Assembly (NCBI RefSeq): GCF_964355755.1
Contig: NC_092671.1
Location: 23,455,070 to 23,519,069 of the forward strand
Direction of reading: 5' to 3'
DNA from: Antedon mediterranea
Taxonomy: Eukaryota > Echinodermata > Crinoidea > Comatulida > Antedonidae
Length of the DNA stretch: 64,000 nt
Shown here: positions 21,094 to 31,686 of the stretch, piece by piece
Layout of the letters: each line of letters starts with the position of its first letter
Numbering within the stretch: position 1 is the first letter of the stretch
Program-made: the position numbers and the translations under genes
Notes under the pieces: model-generated
What the model saw: the letters and a program-made list of their open reading frames with translations, nothing else
The model's database searches: none
What the model was told of the DNA's origin: nothing

Positions 21094-24000
21094 GGTCAAC
21101 CCGTACCCATGCCAACTCGTACCCAAATTTTGGCTTACTCGTACCCAAAATTTTGGCTCACCCGTACCCATCATTGGCTAACCCGTACCCAAGTTTAATG
21201 CTATTTAAAGTATATTTATATATTACAGTTAAACCTAGTTTTATTACATTTTTAGATCATATGTTCGATATTATAATGGCAAAAACTATTTACCTAAGTA
21301 TAATTTATGTACAGACTCGTACGAAAAAAGCACAGCTTTCATCGTATTTGGGTCGTAGTCAAAGATCTTATATACTAAAGATAGGACACTCTCGGAATTT
21401 TACGTGCAATTTATGTAACACACATGGAGCTCATTTTATAGGGCGCCCTCTCGCTCAAACAAGTAGATTTATGGATCAGATATGTCTACTGTATTGTAAC
21501 TGAATACTCAATTTTTTTCATCACAATAATTGCGGTAATGTGCGATTAAATTATAATAAATTATTTCCTGTACTTTGTATATCTCTATTTGTTTTAATTA
21601 CTGAATATTGTTGTTATTATTGAATGTTTATCATCATCCTCAAAATCATCATCTAGGAGTAATCATCACTCACACTACTACTTATTTATGCGAGTCGGTC
21701 CCTCTGGTATTAACCACACTAAGCGCATCGTATTCCGTTTTTGTTCTTGATATGTTCTTCCATCCAGCAGCAAAACAGTACAGATTAGGAAAATATAGTA
21801 GTCAAATAGTGTGTTATAAACAATTAAAAAAGAACAAGAAGTCACTTTTTGAAAATCACTACTTCGACTATTTTATTGCAGTAATTTTTAGGAATATATT
21901 TATAAAGAATCATAGGCTTAAGCTTACAGTCATGACATGAAACAGATTATGATAGTCAATTCTGAGACAATTCATACTAGGACTACTGCATTATGTACCC
22001 ATCATTCGCCATGACATTCATTTGTTATTATAATTTATTTAAAACCTGAGATAGCAATTAGTTATGTTATAGTAGTCTCAGTTTAAAATTAACTCAATAA
22101 CTACGGTATTGCAAAATGATGCACGGGCCACACAGAGGAAATATAAAAAATGTAGAAACATTGAAATAAAATCATCATATTTACAATTATTCAATCATCA
22201 TACCAGACCGTCGTAATGATCATGTTTCTAGCCGATAATGCACAGACCGAGGCGCGTACAGACTTCCTACAACTTTATGGCATACCTCATAAATGTGATA
22301 CTTTAATTAATTTTTCACTCTTCTTCTTATCACTGATTATGTCTCTGTTGAAGCATAGAATATGCGTAGGTTTACGTACGTTTCAATTAGCAATGTTTCA
22401 ATTGCTGGTGAACAAACATTCAACTCATAAAATGTGTTAGGAACTAGCTGCTTTGGGTCTTCCAGTTTTCGATTGGTTTCTCGCATCGCACTGTAACAGA
22501 TATCGCAATTGTGCTTTACACTTGCTTTCTTGACGACGTAACCGGCTACATATACTAAAGTATTTAGCTGAGTCATCTCAAAGTCTTCTAAGCAGCAGTC
22601 GTCGTCAGTGGTGGCATCGTTGTCTTCTTGATCGGCAACATGATGCGATGATGATGATGATGATTGGGCCATCATTATTGCATCAATTCCATCTAGCTGT
22701 CGATCAGTGTCTGTAAATTAATAATTGTCTAGTGAGTTTTTGCTTTATCATAATTAACGTTTACGTAATTATAGGACGTCTACGTGCATGCTAATTGATT
22801 TTCAAATTGGTTAGGGCCTAAAATCAAATACTTAAGCCTAACCTATAAGATCTTTGGTCGTAGTTAAATTAATACTTGAGGGCGCTGTTTTACATGGAAG
22901 ATGTCAGTGGTCGGCTGTGCTGCATTCTATTTTTTTCATTTATGAATAGTTATTGATCTATTATTTACTACGAATAGCCTGTACACGGAAATTGAAGTAC
23001 CCACTAGTCGTGATGATGAAAACTTGAATTTCTTTTATACATAGTTTGTATTTTCATTTTATTTTACAGATAATGAAGTAATGTGCTTTTTGAAAATCGT
23101 TTTAAAAATGGTTTTGTTGTTTTGTTTTGTTTTAACATTTCGAAGATATTTAATACATTTTTAAGTAGTCACTCGTATTTTAAAATCACGAAACTATTTA
23201 AGTGGATACCAGCCTCATTTTTGCTGCTAAGGACCATTTTAGAATAATGAATCTAAGTAGATTATTGCCGTTTTTAAAACAAATTCCCTAGGACATGATG
23301 GATGTGAGAATAATAATAAAAGGTAACCTCCAATAATTTAACATTTACGTAATTACAAACGACGACATTTGCTGTTACTACGTTTTCATTTTATAATGAT
23401 TATTACTGTATTATTATGACTAAAAACCGAAATAAATACTACTAAAACTAAAAAAAAATCATCTTATCGCTGACAGATACGTAAGTACAGTACTCAGACA
23501 CGTGTAGGTAGGCCTTCAGAACGTTTATATTATTTTAGTAAATAAGACGACATCCGTTGCCATGGAAAAACGAGTGTGGGTCATTTATTTGTCTTATTTG
23601 ACACATTATAGAATGCGTATTTTGTTTAAAAAGGGAATCCCTCGTCAGCAAAAACATGTAGCCGTTATTGAGGAAACATCTACCAAAAATGTTTAATTGC
23701 TGTAAACAAACAGATAATTTTAGTGAATTATTTAAGAAAAAAAATAAATAGAAAACGATCGTACGCCACATTGCGTTGTCTATTTTTTTACACACTGTAG
23801 CTGTTATAGAAGAAAATCTGCCAAAAATGTTTAATTGCCTTAAAGTACGTGTATATGATCATTTCACTGAATTATTAATAAATAAAATATATGGAAAACG
23901 ATCATACGTCATTACTGAGTCGTCTCTTTAACGCCCTATAAATGCGTGTTTTTTTGTAATAAAAGGTTAATCCCGGTCAGCAAAAACACGTAACACGAAA

Positions 24001-24730
24001 TCTACGCCCCATAGCCCTGCAGGCCTTACAGTACCTGTACATGATCATTTCACTGAATTATTAATAAATAAAATATGGAAAACGATCATACGTCATTTTT
24101 TTTATAATAAAAGGTTAATCCCAGTCAGCAAAAACACGTAACACGAAATCTACGAGTAATTCGACCCCATAGCTCTGCAGGCTTTTTGCTTAAAACAGGG
24201 CGTTGTTAATTCAACCAATTTTAAATATACCAATACAATAGAAACAATAATTACTTGATCGAATCATGGAGGTATCCTCCATGATCGAATGTAATCAGGG
24301 AAGATAAGGTGATAAGAATAAAAATTGATAAGTATAAAAATGATACGTTGTTGGTACTTTACCTGGGCTTAATTGAATTGTAATAGGCCTACTATAGCCT
24401 ACAACAGTAAAAATATTTTTTTATTAATTAATGTTCTTACGTAAATAAATAAAAAGACACATCAAACATACGTTTATAAAACTATAATACTACATAATTA
24501 AACGAAGTTTACAATCAAATCAATGGTCATTTTTATTAGCACACATTTCACCGAGACCTGTAAAATAAAAAAAAACCAATTTAAATATAAAAATATTCAT
24601 ACGTCAAAAGCATACCACTAGTTTTGCGCCGATCAAATCATTACAAGTAGGCCTAATTATTCAAATTGGGTACGTACGAGTAGTCCAAATAATGGGTACG
24701 AGTAAGCCAAAAATGGGTACGATCCCACTA
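21094..24730. mobile_element. P-like array-ended element B (CCCGTACCCA type) with transposase remnant
   Basis: The left end (21094-21195) is GGTCAACCCGTACCCATGCC followed by repeats of (A)CCCGTACCCA and ACTCGTACCCAAAATTTTGG (16-23 bp spacing). The right end (24661-24730) is the inverse, GGGTACGAGTAAGCCAAAAA. The interior carries a minus-strand P-like coding piece (22337-22710), tandem copies of TTAATCCCGGTCAGCAAAAA (23964, 24115), AGGGAATCCCTCGTCAGC (23632) and a hairpin CATGGAGG-TAT-CCTCCATG (24265). The segment 22870-24660 aligns by eye with 53440-54780 of element C. Target duplication not found. The largest of the three related elements, it alone keeps recognisable coding sequence. Confidence 0.7.
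22337..22710 (-). pseudogene. P-element/THAP9-like transposase C-terminal fragment
   Basis: A minus-strand exon opens after TTAATTTACAG (22711) and runs ~120 codons: a Ser/His/Asp-rich linker (S-S-S-S-S-S-H-H, D-D-D), then TLVYVAGYVVKKASVKHNCD, I-C-Y-S-A-M and a short tail to TGA. The (L/V)-Y-(I/V)-A-G-Y-V-x-x-K-x(8)-C-x2-C pattern is what the late part of P-element/THAP9-type transposases carries. The THAP zinc finger and the catalytic RNase H-like region are not recognisable elsewhere in the element. Only a remnant; the family call rests on one motif but is supported by the 8-bp target duplication of sister element C. Confidence 0.5.
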
Positions 24731-25300
24731 AAAAAATCACCGGGATCGTGAAAATTCCCGGCGGGAAAAATGGTCGGTATTCCCGGCGGGATAATATCGA
24801 AATCCCGCAAAAATCCCGTCCAATATCCCGATCTTTAAACGGGATTTTAATCGGGATTATCGGCAAAACGAACTTGATTTTTAGCGGGATTTTAGCCGGG
24901 ATCCCGTCCCGACGGGAAAAATGGTCGGTATTCCCGTTCCCGACCGGGATCCCGCCAAGAATCCCGCTAATGACCGGGATTTTTTTGAGTGATATTTGTC
25001 CGGGATTTTAGACGGGATCCCGTCCCGGCGGGAAAAATGGTCGGTATTCCCGTTCCCGACCGGGATCCTGTCAAGAATCCCGCCGATGACCGGGATTTTT
25101 TTGAGTGAAATTTAGACGGGATTTTAGACGGGATTTCAGCCGGTATCCCGTCCCGGCGGGAAAACTTGTCGGTATTCCCGTTCCCGACCGGGATCCTGTC
25201 AAGAATCCTGCCGATGACCGGGATTTTTTTGAGTTATATTTAGGCTAGACGGGATTTTAGTGGGATTTCAGCCGGGATCCCGTTCCGACGGGATGTATGG
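24731..25300. repeat. GGGATCCCG-rich minisatellite, left
   Basis: Units of about 116-128 bp start with TTCCCGTTCCCGACCGGGAT at 24931, 25047 and 25175; a partial unit precedes. Every unit contains several self-complementary GGGATCCCG or CCCGGCGGG words, so each strand can fold on itself. It begins directly at the right end of element B. Open frames here come from base composition only. Confidence 0.85.
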
Positions 25301-25458
25301 ATTTCCGCCAGAGACTTTTGAAGACGTGCGTTTATTTCCTGGCCCGGCCGACTCAATTGTATAAATCTTCGTATACCTACGATCGTCCTTTTGATTTCAG
25401 TAGGCCCTATTTCAACCATAATTGGTATTCGGACAGACGTGAATGAAAGGACTAGATG
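25251..25458 (-). other. Possible exon downstream of the BEN gene
   Basis: On the minus strand a long T tract and GCATCTAG acceptor is followed by an open stretch of about 68 codons that reads MVEIGPTEIKRTIVGIRRFI, then QLSRPGQEINARLQKSLAEI. It then enters the GGGATCCCG minisatellite and stops at 25242. The composition looks protein-like but I know no family for it. It could be an alternative last exon of the BEN gene or chance. Confidence 0.25.
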
Positions 25459-25550
25459 CAAAAAAAAAAACAATTCAATTAATTAACAAACAAAAAGTGA
25501 TCACACAGAAATATCATAAACAAACAAAGTTTATTTTTCCTTCTTTTTTT

Positions 25551-27102
25551 TCAGATTTTGTATTTTTTGTTACGGATTGCCCGAATCTTATCATTTAATT
25601 TTTTAACTACTTGGTCCCACACTTTATCTTTTTCAACTTCTTCCACAGGATAGACGTTGAACAGGTAACCTGAAAATTAAATATAGACAAATTTAGTTTA
25701 TTTGAATAATAATAACAGCATCACATTAAAAAATATATATATAATCATTTAGAGTATTAAGTTACGCCTACGGTGGAACGATATTTTTATAGAATGTTTG
25801 TTTTTATTTTTGTATCATTACTCTATTTCACAATACCATTATTCAGTTGTTTTAGCAATGTGTTGACTAACAAAGTTAATTGATTAATAATGTTGAGTTT
25901 ACTAACAATCGTACGTTGTGTTGAATAACAACTTTACTTTTTTATAATTATGACGCGCATTATGTTACGTTGTGCAAATAAATTGATAAAAACGTTGAGT
26001 TGATGAAGCACTCAACTATGTTTAGCAGTTGATTTTCAAAGAGCTGTAGTTATATAATATTAATTAATTGTTGAGTTGAGTTATTGTTGAATTGAGGGTA
26101 TGACGCTATTGGTTTTCCAGCTGATGAGTAATACTGCACTCCTGCATAGACAATGCATGTGTCGTATGCAGGAGATCCGATCAATAGTCACCTCCATAAC
26201 ATTAAGGATCGAAACAGCCGTCATCATCATTTATATTAGGTATTCTATTGTAAATAAACATTAGAATTATATGTTTATTATTTTTAAATAGTGTAATTTA
26301 ATTTAAAAAACAAAAACATTCAATACTGGCGATGATGATGGCTGTCCTGGGATAAACCCAGTTGTTTTTTATGTGATCTTTTGATGACTTCTTTCATTTT
26401 AGCAAATGCATTATATGAAAAAAATTTGGGTAAGTATTTCATTGCATAAAAAACGTACTCACTTCGTAATGTCTTTCTTTTTGCTTCGTCCATCTGGACG
26501 TTTCCCTTCCCGTGACCATAAATTGTTAACTTGTTGTAGCATTGCTCTTTAGTAATTAATAATTCAAGTGTGGATAACGCCAGTTTTTCAATGCTGTTTG
26601 CAAACATTTCGCATCGTTTCAGCGACTCCCTCTCCACCTTAACCCCATACTTGGCGTTACCCAAATATGTCATATCTGTTAACAGTAAAAACCAACATTC
26701 TCAAGGTTTATAGAGGAACACACAATAAGAAATAATTAGGGGATATTGCCATTGACTATATAGGTTTAACTCCGCCAAAATGCGCATGTGCCCATAATCT
26801 AAGACAAGAATGCAAATTGTATAGTGAATTATCTTTGCGCACACGTATTATAAATGTAGCGAACTGGATGTAATTTTTTTTTAAATACACTTACCATCTA
26901 AAGAGTTTTCGTTCTCCATGGCACTTTCGATGAACTGAAGAGTAGGAGGTGGTGGCGGCAGCGGAAGAGTAGGAGTCGATGGCAGATGAAGAGTAGGAGG
27001 TGGTGGTGGCGGAAGAAGAGAAGAAGGAGATGGTTGAGGCAGAAGGGGAGCATGAGGTGGTGGTGGGATGAGAGAGGGTAGTGGGGGAAGAGGCTTTATG
27101 CC
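25551..27102 (-). CDS. BEN-domain protein gene, three exons recognised
   Basis: Exon a, 27102-26895: a Pro-rich linker (many PPPP and LP runs) ending M-E-N-E-N-S-L-D with a GTAAGT donor. Exon b, 26675-26463: D-MTYLGNAKYGVKVE, then LALSTLELLITKEQ and GHGKGNVQMDEAKRKTL, matching the first half of a BEN domain, a DNA/protein-binding helical module. Exon c, 25669-25551: YLFNVYPVEEVEKDKVWDQV, KKLNDKIRAIRNKK and TGA, matching the end of the domain. Phases fit: CGA-A|GT-TAC. If exon b is not spliced it reads on to a stop at 26320, giving an alternative C-terminus. The start codon lies upstream and was not found; a CR1 fragment sits in that upstream intron. No frame damage is seen in these 540 bases. 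BEN proteins accompany some animal DNA transposons; a role in transposition is inference. Confidence 0.55.
26105..26362 (-). repeat. Left copy of the CACTA-unit inverted repeat
   Basis: On the minus strand: AACTGGGTTTATCCCAGGAC, then GATGATGACGGCTGTTTCGA, a hairpin CTCCTGCATA...TATGCAGGAG (26140-26175) and TACCCTCAATTCAACAATAA. It matches 42405-42672 in reverse. It falls in the intron between BEN exons b and c. Confidence 0.75.
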
Positions 27103-27235
27103 CTGAAATAAATATAAAGAATAAATATAAATTACGTAAAACTACTCCGATAATTTTAATATACAGTGAGATAGTTTCTTACTTGAATCTTACTTGAATC
27201 TTCGGGCTCTTGATTAAGGCAAATGCCTTTTAAAC

Positions 27236-28205
27236 GCCCTCCATTTCTTCTGTATTTATCTAGAATTGGTAGCAAAATTTATCTCCCATTGCTCTGTCTT
27301 TGTTTAGTTGATCCTTGAATGCATTTATGTTTTCTGCTTGTACTGTAGTGTGGTATAGATTGTTCCATGTGTTGACGATTCTACATGAAAAGGAGTGGCT
27401 TCTGATTTTCAGTCGGGCTCTTGGCTTTCTTAATTTGAATTGATGGCCCCTTGTTCTACTGTCCTCTCTAAAGTCAAAAAAGGTTTCGGCTTCAATATCA
27501 TCCAAGCCCTTGATAATTTTAAACACTTGTATAATGTCCGCTCTCCTTCTTCTGTAATTCAGTGTAGGTAATCCAAGCTCTTTTAATCTCTGATCGTAAG
27601 ATTTATCTCTTAACTTTTTGACAATTTTAGTGGCCCTACGCTGCACTCTTTCAAGCTTATCCAAATCACCTTTTAGGAGAGGGTACCATATACAGCTTGC
27701 GTATTCCAGATGAGGTCGAATTATACTTTTATAAAGGGGCAGGAACATATCCTTATCCATGTAAGCAAAAGATCGCCTTACCAATCCAATGAGTCTATTT
27801 GCTTTATTTACAGCTTCATTCGTATGTAGTGAAAATTGAAGACTGATCAAAAGTAACTCCAAGGTCCTTTTCAGTATTGGCATTTGGCAGATCCTCGTCA
27901 CCTTCCTCTGTTGGCATAGTGAATTGCATTTGTGGATTTGAATTTCCATAATGTATTACTTTACATTTATTAATGTTGAATTTCAGCTGCCATCTTTTAG
28001 ACCAATCGGATAATGCCTTGAGATCATTTTGAACAGTATCATTTCTGTTTTCATACACAACATTAAACATCTTAGTGTCATCTGCAAACATCCATACTTT
28101 AGATTTAACTGCATCAGGTAGGTCGTTTATGAAAATGATAAATAATAAAGGGCCTAACACGCTGCCTTGAGGGACTCCGCTTTTAACCGTAGACCATTCA
28201 TAAAA
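27236..28205 (-). mobile_element. CR1/Jockey-group retrotransposon fragment, 5'-truncated
   Basis: The minus strand holds the second half of an RT: S-G-V-P-Q-G-S-V-L-G-P-L-L-F-I-I-F-I-N-D-L-P, WMFADDTKMF (catalytic DD), W-Q-L-K-F-N-I-N-K-C-K, E-K-D-L-G-V-T-F-D, then after a frameshift near 27840 the C-terminal part with SIIRPHLEYASCIWYPLL, LERVQRRATKIV and NYRRRRADIIQVFKI. The FADD and RPHLEYAS-x-W pattern is usual for the CR1/Jockey group and differs from the YVDD lineage elsewhere in the window. The first catalytic Asp is lost to truncation. It lies between the BEN exon and its upstream sequence. Confidence 0.8.
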
Positions 28206-30423
28206 CCCCTATGCATGGAATGTACCATTTTCCGGAATAAAATTTTTTTTTTTACAGTTTAAATTTAACTATAAATGAATTCTAGAGATATTTCACACAT
28301 TTTTCTGTAGGCTAGGCAAGTGCACCTCCGCGCATATCTCTCAGCCGACGCCGCAGTGTATATGATGAAGGGACCGTTATTAAAACGTTTGTATACACAA
28401 TGTTTAGGCTGATACATCGTGTATGTAATATAGCTACTAACCTCGTCCTTGCTTGATGTCTTTCTCTTCACATTACTACTCTGAAGGTTACAAATAATAC
28501 ACATTCCAATAAAATTACAATAAACTACAACCCAGTGGTCTGAATGTTACAAAATAATGTATTTTAATTAATTAATTTAGTGTATAGGCCAATATTACGA
28601 TATCGTGGTAACATTTTGCGTATTAATAATAATGATAATAATAATAATAAAATAATAATAATAGTTAATAAAAATAATATTAAATAATAATAATAATAAT
28701 AATAATACCTCATCTCTACACATTTTTTTGTTTTTGTCTTTACTATCACGCGATCCCTCAGTATTATCCAATTTTGTGAAAAGTAAGTGAAAATATGGTT
28801 TAATTTTGACTATATATTGTTAGTAATTCTTCTCAAATTCTGAGCCGCTTTATAAAATGTCTGAAAATGCTTTTTTCATTGTTGAGTCTAAATATAAAAT
28901 AAATATAATGTTGAATACATCAGAATCGTATAAATAAGCCCCTATATGTCCCACTGAAAACTTATTGATTAATTATATTGTTAAAACTACAATCCCGGTC
29001 GGGATGACCGGGATCCCGGTGCGTCGGGATACCGGTCATCCCGACCGGGATTGCAAAACTAGCTTAGGCCTAGGCAGCTATCGTAGGCATACCTCTGCAT
29101 AGGCCTAGTCTAGCCTATTTCATATAGGCCTAGGCCTAAAGCTTATTTAATATTTAAAAAAAGAAAGAATAGCCTCTAGGCTAGCTATAGGCTAAGGCCT
29201 ATTTATTTTAAATCGATGATAAAATATTTTGGTCCATAAACAGAGCATGTAGCCTAGGTGAACCTACATATAGGCCTAGTCTGGGTAACTAAAACTCCTA
29301 GGCTTGGCCTAGGCAGCTCCCGCGCGGGGGGTACGGTGTACAACAGTAGGCACCACCTAGGCCCTACCTCCAGTTCTTCCAATCATCCCTTCCTGGATCC
29401 CAAATCCAGGGCATCTCGCCTTTACAATAGTGCCGACATTTAATGGCACTTTACTGATGATAGCTGACATTTTCAAGATGTTACCTGTTATTGGCTTATC
29501 CTTGTGCCATATCATTAATACTATAGACATTATGGTAGTGTAGTTTTTTAAATAAATAAAATCTCTTGTTCGTTGAAGAATTGAAGATCAAGAATGGCGG
29601 GTTTGAATAAAAAAGTTCTGGTTTGATGATCGAGGCGGGAAAAAGTATTGGAAAATGGCTGTTGAAATAATTGATGGAGTAGGGGGGAGGGGGTGGTTGA
29701 GGGGCGCGTGTAGAAGTTTTATTTTGTATGAAATAAAAATGTTATAGTTTATATTGTATTATTATTATTTCTTTTATTCGTAAATCATAGAGGTTTGAAA
29801 TGATGGGATTTAAAAATGGGGAAAGGTGGTGGAGGGGGGGGGGGGGGATCACAAGGGTGATTCTTGTAATCTTTTTTTTTTTCGTTGGCCGGACGTACGT
29901 CGTGTATGTTCGGCAAGTAGATCGCGTCGTATGTTTAACATAAAACAAAAGGAATAAGGATCGAAGAAGATTTACGTGTATATATATATATAGATCGACA
30001 GACTAGAGTAAGTTTTATTTTCATTCACAGTCTACTGATAGTGACATGTAACTAAATGACTTTGTGTGGTGCCGATTCACTAATTGTAGACGTATATGTG
30101 TGTAGTGCGGCCCAGTCGATTACGCGCGTTACGATCATGACGTAACACTTGAGAATACTGTAGTATCCATCCGCGCCTCAGCGCTCTCTCAGATCTCTCC
30201 TATTTATTCCCTCCACACCAATCCCTGCTCACTAGTAAAATAAGGACAGGCATAATATTCAGCTTATATATATAGGTATACTAGCTAATGAGATGACTAT
30301 AAAACAATTTAATACTGTAATGTGTTCCCAGATGCCTTCTTTATGAAATTAACATAGATTAGACGGTGGCCTATATAAAGCGTGTTTTACAAAATGTTGA
30401 TAAAAACACATTTTTTGTTTTAG
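28206..30423. other. Divergent intergenic/5' region of the CACTA unit
   Basis: This contains AAT/ATT microsatellites (28620-28710), a CTAGGCC-rich stretch (29060-29370), a G18-like run (29835-29848) and a TATATATATATATA tract (29974-29986). A short minus segment 28449-28485 with an acceptor and donor, reading S-S-N-V-K-R-K-T-S-S-K-D-E, could be an upstream BEN exon. Promoters for the two divergent genes are expected here, but no core element can be assigned with confidence. An open frame at 29258-29443 is not recognisable. Confidence 0.35.
28990..29053. repeat. Perfect 22-bp-arm palindrome of GGGATCCCG type
   Basis: Arms CAATCCCGGTCGGGATGACC(GG) and its exact complement enclose a 20-base loop that itself contains GATCCCGG. 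The arms have no mismatch. The words are those of the minisatellites at 24.7 and 45-49 kb, so it is an isolated member of that family. Confidence 0.95.
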
Positions 30424-31686
30424 CCATGTCAAATACAGAAAGTAGCAATGATGACTTTGATTCGCCAACAAAGTCTAAAATTAAAAAGTTTCACTCTAAA
30501 CACTTCGGCTTTAATGCAAGAAGGGCTCGATATGCTGCTACCAGACAGTTCAAACGCAAACAACCAGCAAAATCAAGACCACCTAAACACATCTCTTCGA
30601 CTTCTGATAGTAGTAGTTGTAACAGTGAAGATGAAATAATCTCACCGAAAATGGTCGGCAGTTCTTCTACTACTACACCAAGTCATAGCAGCACGTCTGA
30701 TGATACTGGCAGTGACTTCTGGACAGAACCAACTTCCAGTAGTTCAAACAACACCCCTTTTTTAACGAAATTATTTCAAGGATCTGATCATTCATATATA
30801 AGCCTGTATACGTCGATTTTATTATTTGTAATTAAGCACTCACTCACACAAGCTGCATATTCTGATTTACTTTTGCTGATTTCTTCTATTCTCCCTTCAA
30901 CATGTAACATAGAGACATCACTATATAAAAACAAACAAATTATTAAACGGAACACAAATTTCAAGGAACCAACACCTAATTTTTATTGCGAGAGATGCTA
31001 TAAGGAGTTGGAAAATAAGCTTAGCGTTTGTCCATGTGGAGGTTCGTGTCTCTCATTCCATCATCTAAGTCTTGATGACCAGCTTAAGGAATTGTTTGCA
31101 GGTAGGCATAGCTATGGTTTTTCGATATATCATTCTAATTACAATCGTTTAAAAATAAAGTCAGCAAATACAGTCTCAACGTACGATGTTTGATATCTTA
31201 GAATATATTTATATTTGGAAATAAACGGTCTATTTTATCATTTAACCATAACGATATATTTTACGGAAGCACACACTGTATTATAATTATATATTTTATT
31301 ATAGATAAACAGTTTTGCGACATGGTTATGACGAAGAAAGTCAACAGAGATACCATCGAAGACATAACCGATGGCTTAGTATACCGCCGCATTGCCCCAA
31401 GTGCCTTATGGAGCAATGAGACATTCATAACCTTTACTCTAAATACAGGTATTAACAATATTACAGTTTTTCGTATTTAAACATTCTATTACCAACACAA
31501 AATTGTCATCATTCTCATTTATTTTTATTTTATTAGATGGTGTGTCAATTTTTTCATCGTCGATGAAAACGCTATGGCCAGTGTACCTGGCAATAAATGA
31601 ACTACCAGTACAGCTCAGGTACATTAATAACTTTTTTTTTTTTTTTTGTTTACAAAATGAATCGGAACCCGTACCTACCCCTTTTC

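Noticed and set aside
24748-25011. Frames through the left GGGATCCCG minisatellite on both strands
   Set aside because: Explained by the repeat; the peptide changes with every unit and has no start context.
29258-29443. 61-codon frame with a Ser/Pro-rich end
   Set aside because: Overlaps a CTAGGCC-rich noncoding tract, and no splice context or family pattern was found.
30366-30425. Upstream start for the CACTA transposase
   Set aside because: It would need a GTG start and reads through a TTTTAG acceptor; the ATG at 30426 just after the acceptor is preferred.
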